Source of the DNA: Microvirga lotononidis
GTDB lineage: Bacteria; Pseudomonadota; Alphaproteobacteria; Rhizobiales; Beijerinckiaceae
Direction: 5' to 3'
Length of the DNA stretch: 64,000 bases
Assembly (NCBI RefSeq): GCF_034627025.1
Contig: NZ_CP141048.1
Coordinates: 4,850,001 to 4,914,000 of the forward strand
Below, piece after piece: positions 9,734 through 18,918 of this stretch. The position numbers were made by a program, and so were the translations under genes. Every line of letters begins with the position of its first letter. The first letter of the stretch is position 1. The notes beneath the pieces were generated by a model. That model did not search any database and was not told where the DNA came from. It saw only the letters and a program-made list of their open reading frames with translations.

Positions 9734-11887
9734 TCAACCGACAACCGCCTCGGCGCGATGATGCTTCCGCGCGATGGGCAGTTCCAGGGTCGGGTCGAGA
9801 TCGGCCTTTTCCAGCGCCACCCGGTTGTCGTGGAAAGCCGCGCCGCCATAGGGCGCCACCTGATCGCCGCCGGTGAGCGTGTTGATACCCCGTCCGAAGG
9901 GGTGAGCGGCGTTGGGCCAGATGCCTTCGGCAATAAGCACGCCGCGCCGCACGCCGTCGAAGAGCCGGGCGCGGAGATAGACCTCGCCGCGATGGTTCTT
10001 CAGCTTCACCCAGTCGCCGTCGGCGATCCCCTGCCGCCCGGCGTCGAGCGGGTGGATCATCACCTCCGGCCGCCGCTCCTTGTCGAGGGAGGTCGGGGTC
10101 TCGGTGAAGCTGGAATTGAGGAAGTTGCGGGCCGGGCTCGTGGCGAGCCGGAACGGATGTTCCTCGGTCGCCGCCTCGATCACGCCCCAATGGTCCGGGA
10201 GGGCCGGCATCTGGGCCCAGGGTCCCATGGCGCCGTTGTTGTAGGACGGAATCGCGGCCCAATCGGGCTTGAAGCGGAACTTGCCGTCCGGATAGCCGAA
10301 ACCTTTCAGGAAGTGGGCCTCCTCGAAGGGGGGCTGCGCGTCGAAATGGACGTGGGTCTCCAGGTTCTCCAGGGAGCCCCAGCCGGAGTTCCGGAGCGTC
10401 CAGTCGATGATCTCGCGCGGCTCCATGGCGAAGCCGCGATGCTCCGCGCCGAGCCGCTCTGCGAGCCCACGGAAGACCTCGTGGTTGGACCGGCACTCGC
10501 CCGGAGGATCGACGAGTTTTGGGCCGACCTGGAAATGCTGGTGGCCGCCGCCGGAATAGAGATCGTCATGCTCCATGAACATGGTCGCGGGCAGGACAAT
10601 ATCGGCCATCAGCGCCGTCTCGGTCATGAACTGCTCATGGACGCAGACAAAAAGGTCCTCGCGGGAAAAGCCCTGCTTGACCAGCTCCTGCTCGGGCGCG
10701 ACCGAGACCGGGTTGGTGTTCTGGATCAGCATCGCCTTCACGGGCGGGCCATTGTAGAGCGCCTCAGCGTCGCCGGTGAGGACACGGCCGATCTGCGACT
10801 GGTCGAGGATGCGGATCGACGGATCGATGGCGTCGTGGCCCTCGATCAGAGCCTTGTTCCAGTGGAAGATGCCGCTGTTCGAGTGGAACGCGCCGCCGCC
10901 CTCGTATTGCCAGGCGCCGGTCACGGCCGGGATGGACACGGCCGCGTGCATGTTGACCACGCCGTTGCGCTGGCGGGCGAAGCCGTAGCCGAGACGGAAG
11001 AAGGTGCGCTTCGTCGTGCCGACGAGCCTGGCGAACGCCTCGATCTCCTCCACCGACAGGCCTGTGATGGCCGAGGCCCAGGCCGGGTCGCGGGCCTTGA
11101 GGTGCTCTTCGAGCTCATGCGGATGATCGGTGTAGCGCTCCAGGTACTCCCGGTCCGCCAGGCCGTCACGAAACAGCACGTGCATGACCGCGCAGGCGAG
11201 CGCTCCGTCGGTCCCGGGCTTCACCAGGAGCGCCATGTCGGCCTGCTTCATGGTGGCGTTCTGGTAGATGTCGATCACCACGAGCTTGGCGCCGCGCTCC
11301 TTGCGGGCCTTCATCGCGTGGGTCATCACGTTGACCTGGGTGTGGACCGGATTCGTGCCCCAGATCACGATGCAGTCCGATACCGCCATCTCGCGCGGAT
11401 CGGAGCCCCGCAGGTGTCCGGTGCCGGCCACGTAGCCGGTCCAGCTCATGGCCGTGCAGATGGTGGAATACTGTCCCGAATACTTCTTCACGTGGCGCAG
11501 GCGGTTGATGCCGTCGCGCATCACGAAGCCCATGGTGCCGGCGTAATAATAGGGCCAGACGGATTCCGACCCGAAGTCCCGCTCCGCTTCCAGAAACTTC
11601 CGGGCCACGATGTCGAGGGCCTCGTCCCAGGAGATGCGCTCGAACTGCCCCGAACCCTTCGGCCCCGTGCGCCGCATCGGGTGGAGCAGCCGGTCGGGAT
11701 TGTGGATGCGTTCCGCGTAACGGGCCACCTTGGCGCAGATGACGCCCGCCGTGTAGCTGTTGCTCTTCGCCCCGTGCACGCGCCCGATGGTGCGCCCGTC
11801 GATCACCTCGACTTCGAGGGAGCACACGGAAGGACAGTCATGCGGGCAGACGGACGAGCGACGTTCGATGCGGGGAGCTTGGTTCAT
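9734..11887 (-). CDS. Molybdopterin-dependent oxidoreductase with N-terminal [4Fe-4S] site
   Basis: A 717-residue catalytic subunit of the DMSO-reductase superfamily (bis-MGD molybdenum enzymes). The N-terminus has C-x3-C-x3-C (CPHDCPSVC) and a fourth cysteine in GVICAKVARY, the Fe-S ligand pattern of formate dehydrogenase/nitrate reductase relatives. Further signatures are NPDRLLHPMRR, WDEALDIVARKF, IVIWGTNPVHTQ and a C-terminal molydopterin dinucleotide-binding domain with NHRGEVYLRARL. No electron-transfer subunit, TAT leader or dedicated chaperone is adjacent, so it is probably a cytoplasmic single-subunit enzyme. The substrate cannot be named. The ndk gene upstream ends in its own terminator, so this gene probably has its own promoter. 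Confidence 0.88.
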   Translation of the reverse strand: MNQAPRIERRSSVCPHDCPSVCSLEVEVIDGRTIGRVHGAKSNSYTAGVICAKVARYAERIHNPDRLLHPMRRTGPKGSGQFERISWDEALDIVARKFLEAERDFGSESVWPYYYAGTMGFVMRDGINRLRHVKKYSGQYSTICTAMSWTGYVAGTGHLRGSDPREMAVSDCIVIWGTNPVHTQVNVMTHAMKARKERGAKLVVIDIYQNATMKQADMALLVKPGTDGALACAVMHVLFRDGLADREYLERYTDHPHELEEHLKARDPAWASAITGLSVEEIEAFARLVGTTKRTFFRLGYGFARQRNGVVNMHAAVSIPAVTGAWQYEGGGAFHSNSGIFHWNKALIEGHDAIDPSIRILDQSQIGRVLTGDAEALYNGPPVKAMLIQNTNPVSVAPEQELVKQGFSREDLFVCVHEQFMTETALMADIVLPATMFMEHDDLYSGGGHQHFQVGPKLVDPPGECRSNHEVFRGLAERLGAEHRGFAMEPREIIDWTLRNSGWGSLENLETHVHFDAQPPFEEAHFLKGFGYPDGKFRFKPDWAAIPSYNNGAMGPWAQMPALPDHWGVIEAATEEHPFRLATSPARNFLNSSFTETPTSLDKERRPEVMIHPLDAGRQGIADGDWVKLKNHRGEVYLRARLFDGVRRGVLIAEGIWPNAAHPFGRGINTLTGGDQVAPYGGAAFHDNRVALEKADLDPTLELPIARKHHRAEAVVG

Positions 11888-11918
11888 GGCGGGGGCATCA
11901 TGGCGGAGCGGGAGAGCA

Positions 11919-11944
11919 AAGAAAAGGCCGCCCGGAGGGCGGCC
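11919..11944 (-). terminator. Rho-independent terminator of ndk
   Basis: On the minus strand an 8-bp GC stem (GGCCGCCC / GGGCGGCC) with a 3-base loop is followed by TTTTCTTT. It begins 28 bases after the ndk stop and ends before the oxidoreductase start, separating the two transcripts. Confidence 0.85.
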
Positions 11945-11971
11945 TGAACATGAAGGCTATGCTTTCGGAGC

Positions 11972-12394
11972 TTAGCCGACGATCTCGTTGCCCGAGAAGA
12001 ACTGGGCGATTTCGATCTTGGCGTTGTCGAGGCTGTCGGAGCCGTGGACCGAGTTCTCGCCGATGGACTTGGCGTAGAGCTTGCGGATCGTGCCCTCGGC
12101 GGCGCTCTCCGGGTTGGTGGCGCCCATGATCTCGCGGTAGCGGAGAACGGCGCCCTCGCCCTCGAGAACCTGGACGACGACCGGAGCGGAGATCATGAAG
12201 TCGACGAGCTCGCCGAAGAAGGGACGCTCCTTGTGGACCGCGTAGAAGGTCTCCGCCTCGCGACGGCTCATGAGGATGCGCTTCTGCGCCACGATGCGCA
12301 GGCCGGCATTCTCGATGACGGCATTGACGGCGCCGGTGAGGTTACGCTCGGTCGCGTCGGGCTTGATGATGGAGAAGGTGCGCTCGATGGCCAT
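11972..12394 (-). CDS. ndk: Nucleoside diphosphate kinase
   Basis: Ndk equilibrates nucleoside di- and triphosphates through a phosphohistidine intermediate. The 140-residue length is standard. The N-terminus [14 protein letters not shown] and the active-site [10 protein letters not shown] with the catalytic histidine near residue 117 are diagnostic. The gene stands alone, with a strong terminator downstream. Confidence 0.98.
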   Translation of the reverse strand: MAIERTFSIIKPDATERNLTGAVNAVIENAGLRIVAQKRILMSRREAETFYAVHKERPFFGELVDFMISAPVVVQVLEGEGAVLRYREIMGATNPESAAEGTIRKLYAKSIGENSVHGSDSLDNAKIEIAQFFSGNEIVG

Positions 12395-12562
12395 GACAAC
12401 TCGCTTTGATCTGATATGGGAAACGGTGAAGTGCGGCGCTTATAACGGTGAGCCCCCTCCCCCTCAAGCGCCTTTTGCTCCCGGCCGCTTGGAAAGCTTA
12501 ACCGCCTCCCCTAATCTCATGCCGGATCGGACCGGCGAGGGCCGGCATCGAGGGAGCATCCC

Positions 12563-12967
12563 ATGAGACCAGCGATCCTGGCCGCCTTCGGCCTTGCCCT
12601 TCTCTCCGGCCCGGCCCAGGCCCAATCGGCCGATCCGAGCGGGACCTGGCTCACCCAGAGCGGCGATACCCGGGTGAGGATTGCCCGATGCGGGGCCGTC
12701 TATTGCGGCACCATCGTGTCCTCGACCTATGAGAAGGATACCAATAACACCGACCCGAAGCTGAGGGACCGCAACATCGTGGGCGTTCGGATGATCTGGG
12801 ACGCGAAGCCGGAAGGAGACGGCTATAGCGGCCAGCTCTACAACCCGCAGGACGGCAAGACCTATACGGGCAAGCTCAAGGTCATGAGCCCCACAACCCT
12901 GCAGCTCTCGGGCTGCGTGCTCGGCGGCCTGATCTGCCGGTCGCAGACCTGGACGAAAGCGAATTGA
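12563..12967 (+). CDS. DUF2147-family secreted protein
   Basis: A 134-residue protein with a signal peptide (cleavage probably after PAQAQS) and a DUF2147-like body: SGTWLTQSGDTRVRIARCG followed by DGKTYTGKLKVM and SGCVLGGLICRSQTW. DUF2147 proteins are lipocalin-like periplasmic proteins of unknown role. Four cysteines could form disulfides. The start has a GGGAG site at suitable spacing. It stands alone, divergent from ndk. Confidence 0.85.
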   Translation: MRPAILAAFGLALLSGPAQAQSADPSGTWLTQSGDTRVRIARCGAVYCGTIVSSTYEKDTNNTDPKLRDRNIVGVRMIWDAKPEGDGYSGQLYNPQDGKTYTGKLKVMSPTTLQLSGCVLGGLICRSQTWTKAN

Positions 12968-12973
12968 GGCGGT

Positions 12974-13128
12974 CCATTGTCATTCCCGGCCGGAGCGCAG
13001 CGGAGGAAAGGGAATCCACCCGCACGCTCCGCACCGTGACCCACTTCCCGCACTGCGTGCAACGGGGATGACAGCGGAGCGCTTCACACAAACGAGATGG
13101 CCGGCACAGGGCCGGCCATGACGACTGA
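12974..13128. repeat. Composite palindromic repeat (matched inverted by 21947-22112)
   Basis: A composite of about 155 bp. It starts with GTCATTCCCGGCCGGAGCG, continues through GGAGGAAAGGGAATCCA, and ends with the hairpin ATGGCCGGCACAGGGCCGGCCAT. The same order of blocks occurs in opposite orientation near 21947-22112, so the whole composite, not only the short hairpin, is dispersed. It fills the gap between the DUF2147 gene and the 3' end of the GST gene. Confidence 0.7.
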
Positions 13129-13134
13129 TGGAGC

Positions 13135-13842
13135 TTACCTGGCCCTCTGGCCGAACAGCACCGCCTGAACCTTCGGGTCCGTCAGGTCCGTTTTCTCCCG
13201 GTCTTCCGAACTCACCTTGATGCCGCGCTGGACCGCCGGGCGGGCGAGAACCGTTTCCAGCCAGCGCTTGGCGTGCGGGAAATCGTCGATGTTCTGGCCC
13301 TGGCGTTCCCACAGCTTCGCCCAGGGGGCGATGGCCATGTCGGCGATGGAATACTCGCCCGCCACGAATTCCCGGTCGGCGAGACGTTTGTTCAGCACGC
13401 CATAGAGACGGTTGGTCTCGTTGGTGTAGCGCTCGATGGCATAGGGCACCTGTTCCGGCGCATAGATGCGGAAATGGTGGGTCTGGCCGAGCATGGGGCC
13501 GAAGCCGCCCATCTGCCAGAACAGCCACTGATCGACCTCGACCCGCCCTCGCTCGTCCTGCGGATAGAACTTTCCTGTCTTGCGCCCGAGATATTGCAGG
13601 ATCGCGCCGGACTCGAAGACTGAGATCGGCTGCCCGTCAGGGCCGTCGTGGTCGACAATGGCGGGCATCTTGTTGTTGGGCGAGATCGCCAGGAACTCCG
13701 GCTGGAATTGGTCGCCCTTGCCGATATTGACCGGATGGATCGCGTAAGGCAGCCCGCACTCTTCGAGCATGATGGTGATCTTCCATCCGTTCGGGGTCGG
13801 CCAGTAATAAAGATCGATCGGTTGCTGCGCGGAAGCCGCCAT
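13135..13842 (-). CDS. Glutathione S-transferase (YfcG/nu-class-like)
   Basis: A 235-residue GST with an N-terminal thioredoxin fold (residues about 8-90) and a helical C-terminal domain. The YYWPTPNGWKITIMLEE stretch resembles E. coli YfcG/YghU, which bind two glutathiones and act as disulfide-bond reductases rather than classic conjugating enzymes. The glutathione-binding VFESGAILQYLGRKTG motif is present. The ATG is preceded by GGTGAGGGAA. No operon partner is evident. Confidence 0.9.
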   Translation of the reverse strand: MAASAQQPIDLYYWPTPNGWKITIMLEECGLPYAIHPVNIGKGDQFQPEFLAISPNNKMPAIVDHDGPDGQPISVFESGAILQYLGRKTGKFYPQDERGRVEVDQWLFWQMGGFGPMLGQTHHFRIYAPEQVPYAIERYTNETNRLYGVLNKRLADREFVAGEYSIADMAIAPWAKLWERQGQNIDDFPHAKRWLETVLARPAVQRGIKVSSEDREKTDLTDPKVQAVLFGQRAR

Positions 13843-14022
13843 GGATTTCCCTCACCTTACGTAACGCACGGTCCGTGCGGGACGTTAAGACATTAGATCG
13901 GGATGCGCACCCTCATGCGCAATGAAATTCCGTGGAAAGGCTCGGAGGCTGCTCTTCGGCTCTTGCATGTTCCAATGTTTCATCATGAGATACCTTGTGA
14001 CGATCTACGTGCCGAGGATCCT

Positions 14023-14277
14023 ATGATGAACCGTTTCGTGAGTTCCGCCCTTGCAGCCGCGCTGGCCCTGTCCATGGCAGGCGCCGCCCAGGCAGCCGCC
14101 GAGACGAAGCCGCAAAAGGCGCCGACGGCCGCCCAGCTCGCCGCCCGGGAGCGCATGAGCAAGTGCAGCGCGGAATGGAAGGAAGCCAAGGCCGGCGGCA
14201 AGGTCGCCAAGGATGCCAAATGGCCGAAGTTCTGGAGCGAGTGCAACACGCGCCTCAAGGGCGGCACGAAGGCCTGA
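14023..14277 (+). CDS. Small secreted PsiF-like protein
   Basis: An 84-residue protein with a signal peptide (MMNRFVSSALAAALALS..., cleavage near AQAAA). The mature part is short and rich in Lys/Ala, with two cysteines in MSKCSAEWK and FWSECNTRL, and resembles the PsiF repeat family of phosphate-starvation-inducible proteins; the role is unknown. I start at 14023 rather than 13903 because the signal peptide and a GAGGAT site sit there. The longer frame would add 40 unlike residues. Confidence 0.75.
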   Translation: MMNRFVSSALAAALALSMAGAAQAAAETKPQKAPTAAQLAARERMSKCSAEWKEAKAGGKVAKDAKWPKFWSECNTRLKGGTKA

Positions 14278-14360
14278 GACCTATCGGCGGACGTGCCGTC
14301 GAATTCACGTCCGCTGCTTCAGGTTGTTGGCCTTGCGCCTCTGTTCGCGCAGGTTCCGGC

Positions 14361-14675
14361 TCAGCGACGGACGACCCTACGCGCGGCATAGGCGCCGCTG
14401 GCCCAGAGCATCGCGGCGACGAAGCGGACCGGGAACAGGGTCAGCCCGTCGGATCGCACCGGGGCGATCCAGGGCAGGCCCAGGCTGCTGATCCCCCAGG
14501 AGACGAGGACTGACACGGCCAGGGCGATCATGCCGATGATCAGGACCTTGCCGAACTGGTCGGCCTTCCAGCCGAGCCAAACCGCCAGGACGACCAGCAC
14601 CGGATCGAAGGCCGCCGGCAGCCAGTCCCAGAGATGGATGACGGGAACGGTGGGATGCACGCCGTTCAAGCCCAC
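14361..14675 (-). CDS. Small inner-membrane protein, unknown function
   Basis: A 104-residue protein with three predicted hydrophobic helices ([52 protein letters not shown]) and a basic C-terminus. It starts with GTG and overlaps the 3' end of gatA by 10 bp, so it is probably translated from the gatCA transcript. No family is recognised. Confidence 0.68.
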   Translation of the reverse strand: MGLNGVHPTVPVIHLWDWLPAAFDPVLVVLAVWLGWKADQFGKVLIIGMIALAVSVLVSWGISSLGLPWIAPVRSDGLTLFPVRFVAAMLWASGAYAARRVVRR

Positions 14676-16180
14676 CAGGCCTGGGGCAGCTTGATGCGGC
14701 CGGCGGAATCCTCGATCACCTGACCGGCCGCGAAGAGTGTCTCCTCGTCGAAGGCGCGGCCGATGAGCTGGAGGCCGAGAGGCAAGCCCTGCGCATCGAG
14801 CCCGGCCGGAACGGCGATGCCCGGCAGTCCGGCCATGTTCACCGTCACGGTGAAGATGTCGTTCAGGTACATCTCGACCGGATCGCCCGAGCCCTTCTCG
14901 CCGATGCCGAAGGCGGAGGACGGCGTGGCCGGGGTCAGGATGGCGTGGACGCCCTGCGCATAAACCTCCTCGAAGTCGCGCTTGATCAGGGTGCGCAGCT
15001 TCTGGGCCCGAACGTAATAGGCATCGTAATAGCCGGCCGACAGCACATAGGTGCCGATCATGATGCGGCGCTTGACCTCGCGGCCGAAACCGGCGGCACG
15101 GGTCTTCTCGTAGAGCTCGACGATATCGCGACCGTTCTCGCGCAGGCCGTAGCGCACGCCGTCATAGCGGGCAAGGTTCGAGGACGCCTCGGCCGGGGCC
15201 ACGATGTAATAGGCCGGCAGGGCAAATTTGGTATGCGGCAGGGAGACCTCGACGATCTCGGCGCCGGCGGCACGCAGCCATTCCGCTCCCTGCTGCCAGA
15301 GCGCCTCGATCTCAGGCGACATGCCGTCGATCCGGTATTCCTTCGGGATGCCGATCCTGAGACCCTTCACGCCCCGGGAGACGGCCGCCTCGAAATCCGG
15401 CACGGGCAGGTCGACGCAGGTGGTGTCCCGGTCGTCGGGGCCCGCCATGGAGCGCAACAAGATGGCCGTATCGCGTACGGTGCGGGCGATGGGGCCGGCT
15501 TGGTCCAGGGACGAGGCGAAGGCGACTGTGCCCCAGCGGGAGACGCGCCCATAGGTCGGCTTGATGCCGACCGTGCCGGTGAAAGCCGCCGGCTGGCGGA
15601 TCGAGCCGCCCGTATCGGTCGCGGTGGCGCCCAGGCAGAGATGGGCGGCAACCGCTGCCGCCGACCCGCCGGAGGAGCCGCCGGGCACGAGATGCGTGCC
15701 CTCGATGGCGCCCGCCGCGCCCGCGCTCACATTCGAGCCCTCGCGCCGCCAGGGCGACACCACCGGCCCGAAGGCGCTGGTCTCGTTGGAGGAGCCCATG
15801 GCGAACTCGTCCAGGTTGAGCTTGCCGAGCATCACGGCGCCGTCGTTCCAGAGGTTCCGGGTGACGGTGGATTCGTATGCCGGGTTGAAGTTGCCCAGGA
15901 TCTTGGACCCTGCGGTCGTGGTCACGCCGTCGGTGCAGAACAGGTCCTTGATGCCGAGCGGAATGCCCTCGAGCGCCCCGCCCTCGCCTTTGGACAGCTT
16001 CTCGTCCGAGGCCTTGGCCATGGTGAGCGCCTTCTCGGGCGTCTCGAGCACATAGGCGTTGAGCGCCCTCGCCTTTTCCATGGCGGCAAGATGGGCCTGG
16101 GCCAGCTCGGTGGCTGAGAAGGTCTTGGCCTTCAGGCCGTCGCGGGCTTCGGCAATCGTGAGATGGGTCAGTTCGGTCAC
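14666..16180 (-). CDS. gatA: Asp-tRNA(Asn)/Glu-tRNA(Gln) amidotransferase subunit A
   Basis: GatA is the amidase of the GatCAB complex, releasing ammonia from glutamine to convert mischarged Glu-tRNA(Gln) to Gln-tRNA(Gln). The amidase-signature triad is visible: Lys78 in GIKDLF, Ser169 in GGSSGGS and Ser193 in [10 protein letters not shown] start at GTG 16180 ([16 protein letters not shown]) because the alternative ATG at 16207 lies inside a palindromic repeat. The 504 residues include roughly 12 extra between SPWRREGSN and LVPGGSSGG, not usual in GatA and small enough to be a surface loop. gatC lies upstream; gatB is not in the window. tRNA-Gln is about 7 kb away. Confidence 0.95.
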   Translation of the reverse strand: MTELTHLTIAEARDGLKAKTFSATELAQAHLAAMEKARALNAYVLETPEKALTMAKASDEKLSKGEGGALEGIPLGIKDLFCTDGVTTTAGSKILGNFNPAYESTVTRNLWNDGAVMLGKLNLDEFAMGSSNETSAFGPVVSPWRREGSNVSAGAAGAIEGTHLVPGGSSGGSAAAVAAHLCLGATATDTGGSIRQPAAFTGTVGIKPTYGRVSRWGTVAFASSLDQAGPIARTVRDTAILLRSMAGPDDRDTTCVDLPVPDFEAAVSRGVKGLRIGIPKEYRIDGMSPEIEALWQQGAEWLRAAGAEIVEVSLPHTKFALPAYYIVAPAEASSNLARYDGVRYGLRENGRDIVELYEKTRAAGFGREVKRRIMIGTYVLSAGYYDAYYVRAQKLRTLIKRDFEEVYAQGVHAILTPATPSSAFGIGEKGSGDPVEMYLNDIFTVTVNMAGLPGIAVPAGLDAQGLPLGLQLIGRAFDEETLFAAGQVIEDSAGRIKLPQAWWA

Positions 16181-16197
16181 GGGACTGGATCTCTGGT

Positions 16198-16282
16198 TCA
16201 ACGTCATGGCCGGGCTCGTCCAGGCCATCCACGCCTTATTCTGCGGGACATCCCCGGGGCGCATGGCGCTGGCCCGGGGATG
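16198..16282. repeat. Palindromic element between gatC and gatA
   Basis: Contains an imperfect hairpin around ATGGCCGGGCTCGTCCAGG and a perfect 10-bp stem CATCCCCGGG / CCCGGGGATG. It lies within the gatC-gatA transcript and so would form RNA hairpins between the two genes. It belongs to the same class of dispersed palindromic units found elsewhere in the window, though its second hairpin differs. Confidence 0.6.
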
Positions 16283-16301
16283 GTCGGCAAAGCTTACCGC
16301 C

Positions 16302-16589
16302 TTACTCGACCACTTTGGGCACGAGGAAGAAGTTGTCTTCCGTGGCCGGGGCGTTGCGGACGATTTTGTCCGCGTAGCCGCCATCGGTCACGCCATCCTG
16401 GCGCTTCTTCATGACCATGGGGGTCACGGAGGTCATCGGCTCGATTCCCTCCACGTCCACCTCGTTGAGTTGCTCGACGAAGGAGAGAATCGCGTTGAGC
16501 TCGCCCTGGAGATGAGGCACCTCCGCATCCGTCACGGCAATGCGCGCCAGATGGGCGATGCGGCGGACCGTTTTCTCATCGACCGACAT
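16302..16589 (-). CDS. gatC: Asp-tRNA(Asn)/Glu-tRNA(Gln) amidotransferase subunit C
   Basis: GatC is the small scaffold subunit that wraps around GatA and stabilises the complex with GatB. The 95-residue protein shows the family pattern: [39 protein letters not shown], and a C-terminus ending [15 protein letters not shown]. It is separated from gatA by about 120 bases that contain a palindromic repeat, and both are read in the same direction. Confidence 0.95.
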   Translation of the reverse strand: MSVDEKTVRRIAHLARIAVTDAEVPHLQGELNAILSFVEQLNEVDVEGIEPMTSVTPMVMKKRQDGVTDGGYADKIVRNAPATEDNFFLVPKVVE

Positions 16590-16684
16590 GAATGGTCTAA
16601 CCTCTTGGAAATCTGCTTGGCGGCCTATAGCACCCGCCCGCCTCGGGGGGCAACGCTGGATGTGAGGCGGACTGGTCTGACGCC

Positions 16685-16790
16685 CTCCACGTCATCACCG
16701 GCTTTGTGCCGGTGATCCCGATCGGACAAGCGCGGCGTTTCAGAAAATCGAGATGGCCGGGACAGGCCCGGCCATGACGTCGAGGGTGTC
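16685..16790. repeat. Bipartite palindromic (REP/BIME-like) element
   Basis: A clear copy of the bipartite unit: hairpin ATCACCGGCTTTGTGCCGGTGAT, a spacer of about 40 bases containing GCGGCGTTTC, then hairpin ATGGCCGGGACAGGCCCGGCCAT followed by GACGT. It occupies most of the 230-base gap between gatC and the UPF0173 hydrolase. This copy is regular enough to serve as the family reference. Confidence 0.8.
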
Positions 16791-16819
16791 ATCCCCGCTG
16801 ATGATGCCGAGGTTTCCCC

Positions 16820-17521
16820 TTAGACCGTCACGCCCACGGTCTTGTGCGGCACCACGACCTGAACGCCCTTGCCGTCCAGGGCCGCCACGAAGCGGTCGGC
16901 GTTGGGGACGAGCGGTGGGAAGGAGGCGTAATGGCACGGGATGGCCGCCTTGGCGCCGCTGAAATACCGCTCGACGGACAGGGCCGCGACCTCCGGGCCC
17001 ATGGTGAAGCGGTCGCCGATGGGAACGATGACCACGTCTGGCTTATGGATCTCGGCGATCAGGGCCATGTCGCCGAAGATGTCCGTATCGCCCATGTGAT
17101 AGATCGTCGGTTCGCCCGGAGCCTTGACGATGATGCCGTTGGCGTTGCCGAGCGGGAAGTTCACGTCCATCTCCACGAGGCCCGCCGAATGGTCCGCCCG
17201 CACCAGGGTGACGGTGAAGCCGTCTTGGTCTGTCGTGCCGCCTGTATTCATGGGATCGAAGTTCTGGACGCCTTGCTTGGCGAGATACATGCAGAGCTCG
17301 AAATTGGTCACCACCTTGGCACCCGTCGCCTTGGCGATGTCGGCGGTATCGCCCACGTGGTCGCCGTGGCCGTGGGTGACGAGGATGTGCGAGATCCCCT
17401 GGGTGATCTTGCCCTTGTCGCCCTCGAAGGCCGGATTGCCGGTGAAGAACGGATCGATGAGCACGGCCTTGCCGGCGAAATCGAGTCTGAAGGCGGAATG
17501 ACCGAACCACGTAATTTTCAT
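16820..17521 (-). CDS. UPF0173 metal-dependent hydrolase (metallo-beta-lactamase fold)
   Basis: A 233-residue protein of the UPF0173 (YtkL-like) family. The N-terminus [15 protein letters not shown] and the [10 protein letters not shown] motif near residue 50 supply the zinc ligands of the MBL fold; further ligands lie in RADHSAG and [12 protein letters not shown]. The physiological substrate of the family is unknown. It is divergent from the ABC transporter operon. Confidence 0.92.
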   Translation of the reverse strand: MKITWFGHSAFRLDFAGKAVLIDPFFTGNPAFEGDKGKITQGISHILVTHGHGDHVGDTADIAKATGAKVVTNFELCMYLAKQGVQNFDPMNTGGTTDQDGFTVTLVRADHSAGLVEMDVNFPLGNANGIIVKAPGEPTIYHMGDTDIFGDMALIAEIHKPDVVIVPIGDRFTMGPEVAALSVERYFSGAKAAIPCHYASFPPLVPNADRFVAALDGKGVQVVVPHKTVGVTV

Positions 17522-17652
17522 GGGAATACCCTCGCTTTCGGCAACAGGAGATGGGGCAGCCGCGCCGTTCCGACCACGGCCTAAAGGAACAAATCCGACG
17601 GTCCGGCTTTAGAAAGCTAAGCAATAAACATCAAGCCTCCAGGAGGATTGCC

Positions 17653-18918
17653 ATGTCCCGCCTCATCGCCAGCGTCGCTGCAGCCGCCGGGCTGCTTGCG
17701 TCCACGAGCGCCTGGGCCGTCGAGATTTCGATCTCGTGCAGCGCGCTCGGCAAGGAATACGAGATCTGCAAGCAGGGCACCGACGCCTGGGCGAAAAAGA
17801 CCGGCAACACGGTCAAGATCGTCTCGACCCCGAACTCCGCCACGGAGCGGCTCGCGCTCTTCCAGCAGCTTCTCGCGGCCGGAGCCGGGGACATCGACGT
17901 ATTCCAGATCGACGTGGTCTGGACTGGCACCCTGGGCAACCACCTCCTCGACCTGACCTCCAAGGCCCAAGGCGTGATCGGCGACCATCTTCCGGCGATG
18001 GTCGAGACCAGCCGCGTCGAGGGCAAACTGATGGCCGTGCCGTGGTTCGCCGATGCGGGCCTGCTCTACTACCGCAAGGACCTTCTGGACAAGTACAAGC
18101 GGCCTGTGCCGCAGACCTGGGCCGACCTCACCGAGACCGCCCGCCTGGTCCAGGAGGGCGAGCGCAAGGAAGGCCGCAACGAGTTCTGGGGCTATACCTG
18201 GCAGGGCCGCGCCTATGAGGGCCTGACCACCAACGCGCTCGAATGGATCGCCTCGAACGGCGGCGGCACCATCGTCGACGAGAAGGGCGACGTCACCATC
18301 GAGAACCCCAAAGCCGCCGAGGCCCTGAAGACGGCCGCCGGCTGGGTCGGCACGATCACGCCCGAAGGCGTGCTCAACTACACCGAAGAAGAGGCGCGCG
18401 GGATCTTCCAGGCCGGCAATGCCGTGTTCATGCGCAACTGGCCCTATGCCTGGGCGCTGGCGCAGGGTGCCGACAGCAGCATCAAAGACAAGGTCGGCAT
18501 CGCGCCCTTGCCGAAGGGCGGCGCGGACGGCCGCCACGCGGGAACCCTCGGCGGCCAGTTGCTCGCCGTGTCCAAATATTCGAAGAACGCCGATGCCGCG
18601 ACCGATCTTGTCCTGTACCTGACGAGCGAGGCCGAGCAGAAGCGCCGCGCCGTGGAAGGCGCCTTCAACCCGACCATCGTGTCGCTCTACAGCGACGCGG
18701 ACATCGCCAGGGCCAATCCTTTCATCGGCGACCTCGTCGACGTGTTCAGCAACGCGGTCGCGCGCCCGGCCACCGTCACGGGCCAGAACTACAACAAGGT
18801 CTCGACGGAGTTCTTCAACGCGGTGCATCAGGTTCTCTCGAAGCGCTCCGAGCCTGCTCAGGCGCTCAACCGCCTCGACCGCGACCTTAAGCGGATCAAG
18901 CGCAACGGCTGGCAATGA
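17653..18918 (+). CDS. Sugar ABC transporter substrate-binding protein (ThuE/LpqY-like)
   Basis: The periplasmic binding protein of a carbohydrate ABC importer, 421 residues, with a signal peptide cleaved near SAWAVE. It belongs to solute-binding family 1. The sequence (ATERLALFQQLLAAGAGDIDVFQID, VPWFADAGLLYYRKDLL, EGAFNPT) resembles trehalose/maltose-binding ThuE, but the ligand is not proven. The start at 17653 is fixed by a perfect AGGAGG 7 bases upstream and by the signal peptide. Its stop overlaps the first permease gene by 4 bp. It opens an operon of binding protein, two permeases and an ATPase. Confidence 0.92.
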   Translation: MSRLIASVAAAAGLLASTSAWAVEISISCSALGKEYEICKQGTDAWAKKTGNTVKIVSTPNSATERLALFQQLLAAGAGDIDVFQIDVVWTGTLGNHLLDLTSKAQGVIGDHLPAMVETSRVEGKLMAVPWFADAGLLYYRKDLLDKYKRPVPQTWADLTETARLVQEGERKEGRNEFWGYTWQGRAYEGLTTNALEWIASNGGGTIVDEKGDVTIENPKAAEALKTAAGWVGTITPEGVLNYTEEEARGIFQAGNAVFMRNWPYAWALAQGADSSIKDKVGIAPLPKGGADGRHAGTLGGQLLAVSKYSKNADAATDLVLYLTSEAEQKRRAVEGAFNPTIVSLYSDADIARANPFIGDLVDVFSNAVARPATVTGQNYNKVSTEFFNAVHQVLSKRSEPAQALNRLDRDLKRIKRNGWQ

